Positions 54,177 to 63,314 of a stretch of DNA of 64,000 nucleotides are shown here, in pieces. A model generated the notes under the pieces. That model had not been told where the DNA came from and made no database searches. It was given only the letters and a program-made list of their open reading frames with translations. Origin of the DNA: Ilyomonas sp965199905 (GTDB lineage: Bacteria > Bacteroidota > Bacteroidia > Chitinophagales > Chitinophagaceae); NCBI GenBank assembly GCA_965199905.1, contig OZ241366.1, positions 930,001-994,000 on the forward strand, read 5' to 3'. The translations under genes and the position numbers were made by a program. Position 1 is the stretch's first letter. Each line of letters opens with the position of its first letter.

Positions 54177-55871
54177 TTATTTCTTATCCAATCCCGTCAT
54201 GTGAACAGCCATTCCTTTCAGGTTACATTCCCATAAAAAGCCAAAGAACGAATCTGTTGGATTACGCTTTATATCTATCGGACCTTTTTTAAATTTACCC
54301 TTTTTGTTTGGATTGTCATCAGGCGTAAATAAGTTGGAAACAAAAGATAGCAAGCCTTTCTTTTTGTAATCATCATCTTTCTTTTTCAGTAAGGCAATCT
54401 TCATATTTTTATAATACAAATCAATATTGCCTTTTCCGCGGTAAGCATTGCCATGAATAGTGGTTACCATCTTTTGTATATCGAGCGATTGGATTTCCAT
54501 TAATGCCAATGGTTTTGTTACCGGGTTCATTAGTTTGCCATCCATAGCGCCTAATGTTGTGGTAAGAGTAAAAGCGCCGTCCTTATCAGCAAGATCAAAG
54601 CGCATGGTACCGGATACAGGTCCACCTTCCATTAATCTGCCTGTCATTACATTGGTAGTAAAATGGTTACGGGCTTTGGCTTCAGCATTGTTGGTAATAT
54701 TCGTAACAACACTTTCCTGCTTGTCAATTTTAAACACAGCAACATCTTCACCTTTATCGCCTTTCATTGCATATTCAGTTGTTCCGTTGTGCATGTACAT
54801 AGTGTCTATGGTAATGTCGAAAGCCAGCTTTTGCAGCCGCACATGCGGATCACCATGATTACGAACGGGCGGCTTGCGTTTCGGATATTCATAATTAGTG
54901 TACACTTCACTGTAAGAGCTTCCTACGGTCATGCTTTGAATGTGCACCTGCTGTTTTCGAATCAGTTTGTCCCAATCAATTTCTTTGCACACAACATTGT
55001 TTTGAACAAAGTGATAACGGTCTTTTCTGAATTTGGCTTGTTTGTAAAAAGCATCTTTAGTAAGCCTTGGCTCCAGCTCCATTTTTGCAACTGTAATTGT
55101 ATTCGATTCGGGCAGATAGTGCATCTCTTTTGTCTGCAAATAATACAGGCTATCCGGCGTTGCCATCCGGCTTGATGTTATGCTGACAGCCGTCTGTTCT
55201 TTCTTACTGCTGTCATTTGTTTTTACAGTAAGAACATTGATGCCGCTTGTTGTTAAGTTCAAATGTTTTAAGGATGTTTTGCGTGTTTCTTTGCCATTTC
55301 GGTTACTCATTGTCAGGTTCAGATTGCGCATCGTTATGTTCTGAATGCTGGATAGCTTCATCAGGTCTTTGATTGTTTTTAGCAATGTTTTTTCCTCTTT
55401 TATATCAATCGAATCGCTGTAGGGTTGAACGGCATAATCAATGGTAATAAAAGGGTTTTGTATGATGATATCATCCATCACCAGCTTTCTTCCATCGCCT
55501 GTTTTTTCGAATGCAAAATGAGAAATAACAGCACTATCTATACTCATTGTGAGAACACTGTTGGGTGCTTTTTTAGACAGCACCAATCTTTGGTAAACAT
55601 TCGAATCCGGCACCAGTTTCATGTCCTTAATAATACCTGTTCCTGCTTCCGTATTAATATCAAAGAAAGAAAACTCAAGATGGTACAAGCTGTCGCTGGC
55701 TTCCGTCACCATCTTCTTTAGCCCGTCAGCAAGAATGGGTTTTACAAGGGATTTACCCGGCGGTTTTGCCAGGTCTTTCTTCAAAAAATAAAATATGGCT
55801 ACAGCGATAACAGCAATCACAATAACGCTGCCTGTTATAATACGCAAAGTGCGCCTCGTGGTGGTTTGCAT
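54177..55871 (-). CDS. AsmA-like inner-membrane-anchored protein
   Basis: 564 residues: one N-terminal membrane helix (ITGSVIVIAVIAVAIFYFL) and a long periplasmic beta-rich part with repeated strand patterns (YQRLVLSKKAPNSVLTMSID; IHGNAYRGKGNIDLYYKNMK), as in AsmA/DUF748-type lipid-transfer bridge proteins. The C-terminus contains a basic loop (KKKGLLSFVSNLF) and a final strand FLWECNLKGMAVHM. Role in envelope lipid homeostasis inferred from family only. Confidence 0.65.
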   Translation of the reverse strand: MQTTTRRTLRIITGSVIVIAVIAVAIFYFLKKDLAKPPGKSLVKPILADGLKKMVTEASDSLYHLEFSFFDINTEAGTGIIKDMKLVPDSNVYQRLVLSKKAPNSVLTMSIDSAVISHFAFEKTGDGRKLVMDDIIIQNPFITIDYAVQPYSDSIDIKEEKTLLKTIKDLMKLSSIQNITMRNLNLTMSNRNGKETRKTSLKHLNLTTSGINVLTVKTNDSSKKEQTAVSITSSRMATPDSLYYLQTKEMHYLPESNTITVAKMELEPRLTKDAFYKQAKFRKDRYHFVQNNVVCKEIDWDKLIRKQQVHIQSMTVGSSYSEVYTNYEYPKRKPPVRNHGDPHVRLQKLAFDITIDTMYMHNGTTEYAMKGDKGEDVAVFKIDKQESVVTNITNNAEAKARNHFTTNVMTGRLMEGGPVSGTMRFDLADKDGAFTLTTTLGAMDGKLMNPVTKPLALMEIQSLDIQKMVTTIHGNAYRGKGNIDLYYKNMKIALLKKKDDDYKKKGLLSFVSNLFTPDDNPNKKGKFKKGPIDIKRNPTDSFFGFLWECNLKGMAVHMTGLDKK

Positions 55872-55879
55872 AAATCAAT

Positions 55880-56290
55880 TCATAGGTTATTAAATACAGC
55901 ACAAACAGCAATCCATTGTTTGATTAATAAGATGGAATTGGCAGGCAGGATGCAATCATACTTATTCGTGGGCGGGTTGCGTTGCGGAATTTCATATAAA
56001 TCTCCGCACGAAAGAATATGCACTGTAAGATCGCATATGCTTACGGGCTTCTTTTCTAAGAAATCGTCCACATTGGCTTTGCCGATATTACAACCGTCAA
56101 TCACAATGATCAAACCGGAACCGATGACTTCTGCTTTCATCCCATTGCGAACGACTATTGCTGTATTTCCCCCAATGCCAATACCAATGGTGGCCGGGTT
56201 CGCTACAATCACTTGCGCAATGCGCACAAAGCGTGCTCTTTTTGTAAAATGCGTATCAATGCACCTTTCGCCGCGCCGCCCGGTTTGCCG
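55880..56290 (-). pseudogene. Cyanophycinase C-terminal fragment
   Basis: Readable as the C-terminal half of a cyanophycinase (peptidase S51): IDTHFTKRARFVRIAQVIVA, NPATIGIGIGGNTAIVV, EVIGSGLIIVIDGCNIGKAN and LTVHILSCGDLYEIPQRNPP. The N-terminal half is gone; the sequence to the right switches abruptly to a GAF-domain gene on the other strand, and the frame is off by one near GGAAKGA. The enzyme would have released Asp-Arg dipeptides from cyanophycin or a similar peptide, but cannot be active in this form. Confidence 0.75.
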
Positions 56291-56292
56291 GG

Positions 56293-56817
56293 TTGCGTCT
56301 TGAACTGAATGATGTTTTTCGGCCACTCATCAACACTTTAGACATTCAGCGGGAAGCTATGTGTATTATAGGCGATCACATGGCCGCAGATTGTGTTCTA
56401 TATGCTGAAATGAGAGACGACGGTGACACCTTTTACATAGCAGATAACTATGTGCGCGGCGATATACCTAAAATTACCGGACAGTTTACTGCCAGCCATT
56501 TCGGTATGGCAAAAGATATTCTGAGTTCCGGACAAACCATTATCTGTACGGATGTGAACCAAAGCAAAGACTTGTCTCAACCGGGGCGCGAAACAATCCT
56601 TTCCTTAGGTTATGCATCGTACGTGGTTGTTCCCATAGTAAAAAAGGACGGTGGCTTTCTAACTTAGCCCTGTTTTGCAGAGAGCCGCGCCTGGACGGCT
56701 GAAAAGGTGAACATATTAGAAGAGATGGCCGGCAGAACCCAGGATGCGGCAGAACGCGCCCGCGCCGAACAGGCTTTGCGGGAGAGCGAGCAACAATTGA
56801 AACAATTGGTATTTTGA
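56293..56817 (+). pseudogene. GAF-domain sensor kinase fragment with in-frame TAG
   Basis: The frame starts without a proper start (LRLELNDVFRPLINTLDIQ) in the middle of a known PAS/GAF linker, goes through a GAF domain (GDHMAADCVLYAEMRDDGDT; DIPKITGQFTASHFGMAKDI; YASYVVVPIVKKDGGFLT), meets TAG at 56665 and continues in frame to WTAEKVNILEEMAGRTQ and ERARAEQALRESEQQL. The kinase core is absent. Both ends are deletion or insertion junctions. Confidence 0.7.
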
Positions 56818-56857
56818 TAATCGCAAGCAAAAAGTAAGCGGGAGATATCCCGTAAAA

Positions 56858-57880
56858 ATGACAGTCTATTTTTTAAACAGTAAAAAAAGATATAAGACGG
56901 GGATTAATTTGACTAGTGAAGAATGGAACAAACTGAATAGTTCCTTTGAAGAATTTGAGAGTGATTTTTTTGACTCACGGGAACATTTAAAAAGTAACTC
57001 CTTCACAAGATTATTCCGAGACTACATCACTTCTTTGAAGAAAGAAGAAAGATTAGGAACAGCAGCTACTTATAACACTACACTCAACTCATTAATAAAC
57101 ATCAAAGCAAATATTCGGGTGAATGAAATTACGAGAGCTTTTCTTCAACGTTATGAGAGCTTATCAAAAGAAAAAGGACACTCTCCTACAACTATAGGAA
57201 TCAACCTTCGTAACATTCGTACCATTGTTAATGTAGCCATCAAAGAAGGTTATATTAAAAAAGACAAGTATCCTTTTGCCGGCTATCCTATACCATGTGG
57301 CAGAAATATAAAAAAGTCATTAACGTGGGAAAACATTCAGGCACTGTTGCGCTTTCAACCGGAAGATGAAAAGCAGGAAAAAGCTTTAGACTTGTGGAAG
57401 TTCAGCTACTTATGTAATGGGATGAATATGGCTGATATTGCTCAGTTACAAAAGACTCATGTCAAAGGTGATTTTTTACAATTCCAGAGAGAAAAGTCTA
57501 AACGTACGTCTAAGCAAAAATTACCTATTCGTGTTGCTTTGCACCCGATAGCAAAAGACATAATTGAAAAGTGGAAACAATCTCACAATCCTTACCTCTT
57601 CAACATTCTTGAACCAGGACTCTCTGCCGTCACTCAAAAGAACAGAATTGATCGATTCATAAAAAAAGTAAATAATAATATCCAACCGGTTTTTATAGAA
57701 CTTAATATCTCGCTTGATTCTGTGACACGAATCACAACTTACGCAGCGCGGCATTCTTTTGCAACTACATTAAAACGAAAAGGTGTATCAACTGATGAAA
57801 TCAGTGAATACTTAGGTCATTCAAGTTTGACAACAACCAGAGCTTACCTAGTGTATCATTCTGTTAATAAGGTAAACTAA
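56858..57880 (+). CDS. Tyrosine recombinase (phage/transposon integrase), truncated at both ends
   Basis: 340 residues from the ATG at 56858. The coding pattern extends upstream to about 56807 (reads WYFDNRKQKVSGRYPVK), so the true start was lost at the junction with the GAF fragment. N-terminal arm-type and SAM-like core domain (RDYITSLKKEERLGTAATYN), catalytic domain with YLCNGMNMADIAQLQ (Asn where many members have Arg I), TTYAARHSFATTLKRKGVS and EYLGHSSLTTTRAYL with the nucleophile Tyr. The last residues come from the inverted repeat of the adjacent IS630 element, so the 3' end is replaced too. Probably inactive. Confidence 0.8.
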   Translation: MTVYFLNSKKRYKTGINLTSEEWNKLNSSFEEFESDFFDSREHLKSNSFTRLFRDYITSLKKEERLGTAATYNTTLNSLINIKANIRVNEITRAFLQRYESLSKEKGHSPTTIGINLRNIRTIVNVAIKEGYIKKDKYPFAGYPIPCGRNIKKSLTWENIQALLRFQPEDEKQEKALDLWKFSYLCNGMNMADIAQLQKTHVKGDFLQFQREKSKRTSKQKLPIRVALHPIAKDIIEKWKQSHNPYLFNILEPGLSAVTQKNRIDRFIKKVNNNIQPVFIELNISLDSVTRITTYAARHSFATTLKRKGVSTDEISEYLGHSSLTTTRAYLVYHSVNKVN

Positions 57881-58880
57881 TATGGATTGTATGTCCATTT
57901 AAATGGTTTAGCCCTTTGTTTGTTGCAGGTCTTTATGTATTCCATAAGTTGGTCTGCCAGTTGTTTTTTTGAATGCCAAACGGCACCTTTTAATACGTCT
58001 TTGCTTAAAATAGTAAACCAGATTTCTATCTGGTTAAGCCACGATGAACAGGTTGGTGTATAGTGTAATTCTATTTGTTTGTTTTTTAATACCCATTCTT
58101 TCACACTTTCGTGCTTGTGAACGGATAGATTATCTGCAATAACGTGTAGTTTTTTGCGGCATATTTTCTTTTAAGTTTTTTGAGAAAGCTTAGAAAGTTT
58201 TCTGCATTATTATGCTCCATTGTCTCAGCCACTACTTCACCATGATGAACCGCCAGGGATGCTATCAGGTTGACAACGCCATTGCGTTTATAAGTAGCTG
58301 TCAGTCTTTTGGGGTTTCCTTCTCTTAGCGGTAATTCCGGCTGTGGGTTCTGTCCAATGCCTGTATCTGTGTCTTCTCATCTATACTCTGTACTCCTGCC
58401 ATACCAATAATCAACCTTATGGGGCTTCAAATCGTGTTCCTTTAATATCTTATTTACTTTACTTTGGCTTATCCCTGTTTCCTTCCCTATGCGTTGCTGG
58501 CTCCAATTACTATAACCTTTGGATGGTTTTGAGCAAGCCAGGTGTATTACTTTGTTTTTCTGCACCTCTGTTATAACAACAGGCTTTCCACTCCTGGCTG
58601 CATCAGCCAAACCCTCCAGCCGCTGCTTTTGAAAACGGCTACGCCATTTAGCAGCTATGCGGCGGCTCACTCTTCTTACTGCCTGGGTTTCATCATAACT
58701 CTTTCCTTCATACCAGTCAAGAACTATATACGCTCTCTCTTTTATCCTGCTCTAAACTTTACTACTCCGTACTATCGACTGCAATTCCACTATCTCCTCT
58801 TTGGTGAGATTTGCAATAAGGGACGGCCTTGACATTTTTTTTAAACTTATGCCAAATATATAATTAGTTTACTTATTTAA
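57864..58880. mobile_element. IS630-family insertion sequence
   Basis: Bounded by inverted ends TTAATAAGGTAAACTAAT (57864-57881) and, at the right, the reverse complement of TTAAATAAGTAAACTAATT (to 58880). It contains a broken IS630-type transposase. The left end supplies the stop codon of the truncated integrase, and the right end the stop of a truncated helicase-like gene, so it appears to have inserted into or next to both. Confidence 0.65.
57877..58835 (-). pseudogene. IS630-family transposase, frameshifted
   Basis: N-terminal helix-turn-helix part (MSRPSLIANLTKEEIVELQ; RRIAAKWRSRFQKQRLEGLA), TAG at 58752-58754 (codon 28, where Gln fits), then NWSQQRIGKETGISQSKVNK. A frameshift near 58350 leads to RNGVVNLIASLAVHHGEVVA and another near 58160 to HVIADNLSVHKHESVKEWVL and HYTPTCSSWLNQIEIWFTIL, which carry the second Asp and the Glu region of the DDE triad. 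The element is not autonomous. Confidence 0.8.
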
Positions 58881-59153
58881 AGATATTTACAATAGCATCT
58901 TTCGCAGTAGTGATTAGTTCTTTATCATCCTTTGAAAGAACATTATTAATCACCATTCTTACCGTTCCCTCATTATGGAGAAAAGTAGCAAATCCCAAAC
59001 TCAACAGATGAATAGCAGACGAGCTAAAGTATCCCAATAGCAAATCTCCAGTTGGATGCTATTACACGATCCATTTAAATAAAAATGTAGCGGCTTATTC
59101 TTCCCTTCTGTCCGATAGGTTCTATCCTCAGCCCAACTGACTTCTCGAAGCAT
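58873..59153 (-). pseudogene. N-terminal fragment of a large helicase-like (PLD/DEAD type) protein
   Basis: Reads MLREVSWAEDRTYRTEGKNK and LHFYLNGSCNSIQLEICYW; after one frameshift it continues GYFSSSAIHLLSLGFATFL and VRMVINNVLSKDDKELITTA, ending at the IS630 edge. The pattern recalls the phospholipase-D-like N-terminus of large DEAD/DEAH helicases found near restriction and phage-defence genes. This is from memory of the family and moderately uncertain. Confidence 0.4.
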
Positions 59154-59170
59154 AATTAATATTTGGCAAT

Positions 59171-59508
59171 GGCTTTGTTGCATGAATCAGGTTAATAAGT
59201 TCAAATAACCTATCCTTGTAAGGAGTTAAGCCACTTTTACACTTAACGGTTTGGTTGTTCTTAATGTTATGTTCAGTATTTTACAACCGATTCTAACCTC
59301 CGTTTTTTGATTTGCTATGATCCGGGACGATAGCTTGTCACCTGCTATGGTCTTGTACCTGAACATCGTGGTTTCCGCTTTGCTGCGCTGGTGATAGCTG
59401 CTTTGAATTTTCCATTCTTTTCGTCCCATTGCTCCTATCCTTTCTATGGCTTTGTCCCTTTGTTGTAAACAGGCGTCCCCCTTTTTTAGTTATTCATGCA
59501 ACAAAGCC
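59171..59508. mobile_element. Internally deleted IS5-family element
   Basis: Perfect 17-bp terminal inverted repeats GGCTTTGTTGCATGAAT (59171-59187) and ATTCATGCAACAAAGCC (59492-59508) resemble IS5/IS903-group ends. Only about 340 bp lie between, holding the transposase C-terminus. No target duplication is obvious. Confidence 0.75.
59226..59485 (-). pseudogene. IS5-family transposase C-terminal fragment
   Basis: Minus-strand frame LQQRDKAIERIGAMGRKEWK, then SSYHQRSKAETTMFRYKTIA and GDKLSSRIIANQKTEVRIGC, the conserved C-terminal block of IS5-group transposases (with the Glu-containing motif). The N-terminal two thirds, including the first two DDE residues, are deleted; an in-frame TAA precedes. 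Confidence 0.75.
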
Positions 59509-59842
59509 GTTGCGAATTGGGAAAGACTCATTGATAAAATAAAGCATTAGCTGACCTAACTGCGAAATCACCAGCTATCAACATGCAACTACAGCAGACC
59601 TGGTATTGCTAAAAAAAGCAGGCTGATGAACTAAATTCGCTGTTCGAAATGATATTTAGCTTTTGCATTTTTGTCAAGCTAACGTGCAAAGCCTGCCCAT
59701 TAGTAAATCCCTGTTCCATTGTGAGCTACTTTTGGACGATCTGATGTATGTTTTTTACCAAATGAGAAACAGCCTTGTAAAAACCGTGGCTACTTTGCCA
59801 CTTAACAGGCTATTTTAAAGATAAAACGATAAGCTTTTTACT
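59509..59842. other. Intergenic region before GH127
   Basis: About 330 nt with no supported gene. It must contain the promoter of the GH127 gene, but no clear TAnnTTTG box was identified at the expected distance. Confidence 0.4.
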
Positions 59843-62422
59843 ATGAAAAAAAGAAATTTTGTGATTGTTTCATTTGTGTGTTCAGCACTAATGATGATAG
59901 CCGTAAAGGGTGATGCACAAACAGCAAACAAGGTAAGTACTGTTTACCAAAACAACCGCGTTCCTCTAAAAGCCAATCCTTATTTATACGACTTTAACCG
60001 TGCGCCGCTAAAGCAAGATGCCTATGTACAATTACCTTTAGGCAGCATAAAAGCAAAGGGATGGCTGCTAAAGCAACTGGAACTGCAAAAAGACGGCTTT
60101 ACCGGCCATGCCGAAGAATTATACCCTGAAAGCGAAAACCTTGGGAAAAATTCTGACTGGTTAGGAGGAACGGGAAGTGGCTGGGAAAGAGTTCCTTATT
60201 ATGTAAAAGGCTTGGTTGCTCTTGCTTACACTTTAGATGATGCCGATTTAAAAGCCAAAGCGCAAAAATGGATTGATTATACTTTAAATCATCAGCAGGA
60301 AAACGGGTTATTCGGGCCGGAGAAAATGAAAGACTGGTGGCCAAGAATGCCTTTTATGTACGCGTTGCAAAGCTATTATGAAGCCACCAATGACAAAAGG
60401 GTAATTCCTTTTTTGTCGAAGTATTTTAAATATGAACTGGCTAATCTTGACAAGGACCCTTTGAAAGACTGGGGCAAATCAAGAGCGGGCGATAATATGG
60501 AGCTGGCAGTATGGGTGTATAATAAAACCGGTGAAAAGTTTTTACTGGATTTGGTAAACAAGCTTAAAGAACAGGCCTATCCCTGGGCAGACATTTACAA
60601 TAACAACGAGTTTTTTTATTTCGGTAACGATTATCAGCCAAGGCACATGGTAAACGTTTCGCAGGCTTTAAAGTTTCCGGTTGTTTATTCGCAGGTTGAC
60701 ACTTCTGTTTATTATACCGATGCCATGCAGAATGGTATCAACCATTTGATGCACGACCATGGGCAGCCCGAAGGTTTAGCTGCCGGCACCGAACGTTTGT
60801 CGGGCAAAAGCTCGGTAGAAGGTGTAGAAACCTGCGCGGTTGTAGAGTGGATGCAAAGCTTAGAAACGGCTGCAAGAATCATTCATGATGCAACGATTGG
60901 AGACCAGCTTGAAAAAATAGCTTTCAATGCGCTTCCGGCTCAATTCAGCAGAGATTTAAAAGATCATTCTTATTATACATTGCCCAACCAGGTGCAAAGT
61001 TTACCCGGTCAGCATGGCTTTGATCAGGATTATTCATCAGGTATCGTACTTAGCCCTTACTCGGGATTTCCTTGCTGCCGGTACAATATGCACATGGGAT
61101 GGCCATACTTCGTTAAAAACAGTTGGTTGGCTACGCCCGATGGCGGATTAGCAGTGAATGCCTACGGGCCAATGGAAGTAACTGCCAGGGTGGGGCAAAA
61201 CACGCCGGTTACAATAGAAGAAAACACGGCTTACCCTTTTGAAGAACAAATTCGTCTTATTATAAATTTGGGAAAGAAAGATTCTTTTCCCTTACAACTG
61301 AGGATTCCATCCTGGTGCTTAAAGCCGGAAGTAAAAGTAAACGGAAAGCTGCTAAAAGGTGTTACATCCGGAGAACTGTTTACAATCAACAGAAAGTGGA
61401 GTAATGGAGACAAAATAGAACTCAATTTTCCAATGAATGTTGTTGCGCAAAAACAGGTTAACAATGGGGTAAGCATTGAACGCGGACCGCTTGTGTATGC
61501 CTTAAAAATTAAAGAGGAAGTGAATAACGTTAAAGAATTTCCGGTTAAAGGGTTTTATGAAACACAGATTGCACCGGCATCTCCCTGGAACTATGGTTTG
61601 GTATTAGGCAATGGTGCCATAGAAAAGAATATTACAGTAATCAAAAGCCAAATGCCCGAAAATCCTTTTATTCAGAACGAAACACCTGTACAACTGAAAG
61701 TAAAAGCAAAGCAGATTCCGTCCTGGACGTTAGACTATAATAAAACCGCAGCGCTGGATGTTCCGTTTAGTCCCGTTATGTCGGATAATAAAACGGAAGA
61801 CATTACTTTGGTACCCTTCGGCTCAGAAAATATACGGCTGAGTATTTTTCCAACTATTGGTAAACCCAATTTTATAAGTACAACTTACAAAGAAGCTTTT
61901 GACAGGAATACGGCTAACGGATTGGTGATTTACGGCGGCGGATGGTTCTATAAAGACGGCGCTATTCATTGCGCGTCAAATGAAGATAAAACGTCCGGCA
62001 ACACTGGTTCTAAAGTAATTGCGACCGCTACTAACTTCTCTGATTTTGTTTTCGATGCCGATGTTGCGGTAAACTCTCCCGGCGATGCTGGTCTGGTATT
62101 CCGGGTCAGCGAGCCGGCTATTGGGCCGCAGGCTTATAAAGGTTACTATGTAGGTTTAAACCCCGTATCGGGGACAATTCAGTTGGGAAAATCAAGCAAT
62201 CAGCAATGGGTTGTAATTGATAGCGCCAGCTATCCGATGAAAATGAATGCGGTTTACAATGTTAAGATTAAAGCCGTTGGAGACAGGTTCGAGGTATTTA
62301 TTAACGGTGATGAGAAACCTGTCATCACGGCTACTGATCATGAGTATAAAACCGGAAGTATTGGTTTAAGAACCTATAAAGCTTTGGCAACTGTTGATAA
62401 TATAAGCGTAAATGCATTGTAA
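59843..62422 (+). CDS. GH127-like beta-L-arabinofuranosidase with C-terminal LamG/CBM66-like domain
   Basis: 859 residues, signal peptide (LMMIAVKGDAQ). The (alpha/alpha)6 barrel of the DUF1680/GH127 group covers about residues 45-440: WLLKQLELQKDGFTGHAEEL, GTGSGWERVPYYVKGLVALA, KDWWPRMPFMYALQSYYEAT. Key residues fit GH127: E326 (acid/base candidate), E329 and C331 in VETCAVVEW, and C411/C412 in GFPCCRYN, the Zn-Cys site with a cysteine nucleophile. Then a beta-sandwich (about 440-650) and a C-terminal jelly-roll (about 680-859) with IYGGGWFYKDGAI and AGLVFRVSE. It would release beta-L-arabinofuranose from plant glycoproteins or polysaccharides. GH146 and other DUF1680 families share these residues. 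Confidence 0.8.
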   Translation: MKKRNFVIVSFVCSALMMIAVKGDAQTANKVSTVYQNNRVPLKANPYLYDFNRAPLKQDAYVQLPLGSIKAKGWLLKQLELQKDGFTGHAEELYPESENLGKNSDWLGGTGSGWERVPYYVKGLVALAYTLDDADLKAKAQKWIDYTLNHQQENGLFGPEKMKDWWPRMPFMYALQSYYEATNDKRVIPFLSKYFKYELANLDKDPLKDWGKSRAGDNMELAVWVYNKTGEKFLLDLVNKLKEQAYPWADIYNNNEFFYFGNDYQPRHMVNVSQALKFPVVYSQVDTSVYYTDAMQNGINHLMHDHGQPEGLAAGTERLSGKSSVEGVETCAVVEWMQSLETAARIIHDATIGDQLEKIAFNALPAQFSRDLKDHSYYTLPNQVQSLPGQHGFDQDYSSGIVLSPYSGFPCCRYNMHMGWPYFVKNSWLATPDGGLAVNAYGPMEVTARVGQNTPVTIEENTAYPFEEQIRLIINLGKKDSFPLQLRIPSWCLKPEVKVNGKLLKGVTSGELFTINRKWSNGDKIELNFPMNVVAQKQVNNGVSIERGPLVYALKIKEEVNNVKEFPVKGFYETQIAPASPWNYGLVLGNGAIEKNITVIKSQMPENPFIQNETPVQLKVKAKQIPSWTLDYNKTAALDVPFSPVMSDNKTEDITLVPFGSENIRLSIFPTIGKPNFISTTYKEAFDRNTANGLVIYGGGWFYKDGAIHCASNEDKTSGNTGSKVIATATNFSDFVFDADVAVNSPGDAGLVFRVSEPAIGPQAYKGYYVGLNPVSGTIQLGKSSNQQWVVIDSASYPMKMNAVYNVKIKAVGDRFEVFINGDEKPVITATDHEYKTGSIGLRTYKALATVDNISVNAL

Positions 62423-62545
62423 GAGGATCAGGTTTATGTAAGAGCTGTCAATTCATGCTTCAATACTGGTAATGATGATATCAGGGTTAAAACTTCGTTC
62501 CGAAATTTTACTTAATTCATCAAAAAACTATATTTCCGGGTCGGG

Positions 62546-62700
62546 TTATCAAATGTATGATATTGATTTGGGCGTGCCCCTCCGGGTCGGGCTATCCGCT
62601 GCAATGCCTGTGGCATCTTTAGCGCCATCCTCGCTGCGGTCCGCCGCGGCGGATTCTATCCCTCACGCGCTCCGCACTTTGTAAACGCTCATTTTATCCA
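62546..62700. repeat. GGGCGTG dispersed repeat, copy 2
   Basis: Same block order as 32094-32230: TTATCAAATGTATGATATTG, GGGCGTGCCCCTCCGGGTCG, CCGCTGCAA, TCCTCGCTGCGG and TCCCTCACGCGCTCCGC, then a common A/T-rich end with CTCATTTT. This copy is longer by an extra CTGTGGCATCTTTAGCGCCA segment. Confidence 0.7.
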
Positions 62701-62792
62701 TTATAAATTTGAAGACACAATTTATTTTCGTTATAGTTAGTTAATGCACATTTTTTGCTTGTTATCTACAATTTCATCAATTACCAACAGTT

Positions 62793-63314
62793 ATGCAAAC
62801 ACATTATCAGTCCGGCTCGCCCCAGAGCAATATGGAGATGAAGTCTCAAACTATTGCACTTACCATCAACGGAACACAGCGTTCATTGGAAGTCTTGCCG
62901 TGGGTGAGTTTATTAGACGCTTTACGGGAATATTTAAATTTAACCGGAACCAAAAAAGGCTGTGATCACGGGCAATGCGGCGCCTGTACTGTTTTGGTGA
63001 ATGGCAAACGAATCAACTCATGCCTTACACTTGCCGTAATGAAAAACGGCGCGGAGATAACAACTATCGAAGGCATTTCTAACGGCGGCGGACTTGATGC
63101 GTTGCAAAAAGCATTTATAGAGCATGATGCTTTTCAGTGCGGCTATTGCACACCTGGGCAAATTTGTTCAGCCATCGGATTGATGAAAGAAGGCAAAGCA
63201 AAAACGAGAGATGATGTAAGAGAATTAATGAGCGGTAACCTTTGCCGCTGCGGAGCTTATACCAATATTGTTGACGCCATCATGGAAGTGAAAGAAGGAG
63301 GCAGCTATGAATAA
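62793..63314 (+). CDS. paoA: PaoA-like 2Fe-2S subunit, second copy
   Basis: 173 residues, close paralogue of the gene at 43278 with the same Cys motifs (CDHGQCGACTVLVNGKRINS followed by C; CGYCTPGQICS; CRCGAY). The N-terminal 15 residues differ; an internal ATG at 62832 is an alternative start. The 8-nt ATGAATAA overlap with the next gene is conserved between the two copies. Confidence 0.86.
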   Translation: MQTHYQSGSPQSNMEMKSQTIALTINGTQRSLEVLPWVSLLDALREYLNLTGTKKGCDHGQCGACTVLVNGKRINSCLTLAVMKNGAEITTIEGISNGGGLDALQKAFIEHDAFQCGYCTPGQICSAIGLMKEGKAKTRDDVRELMSGNLCRCGAYTNIVDAIMEVKEGGSYE

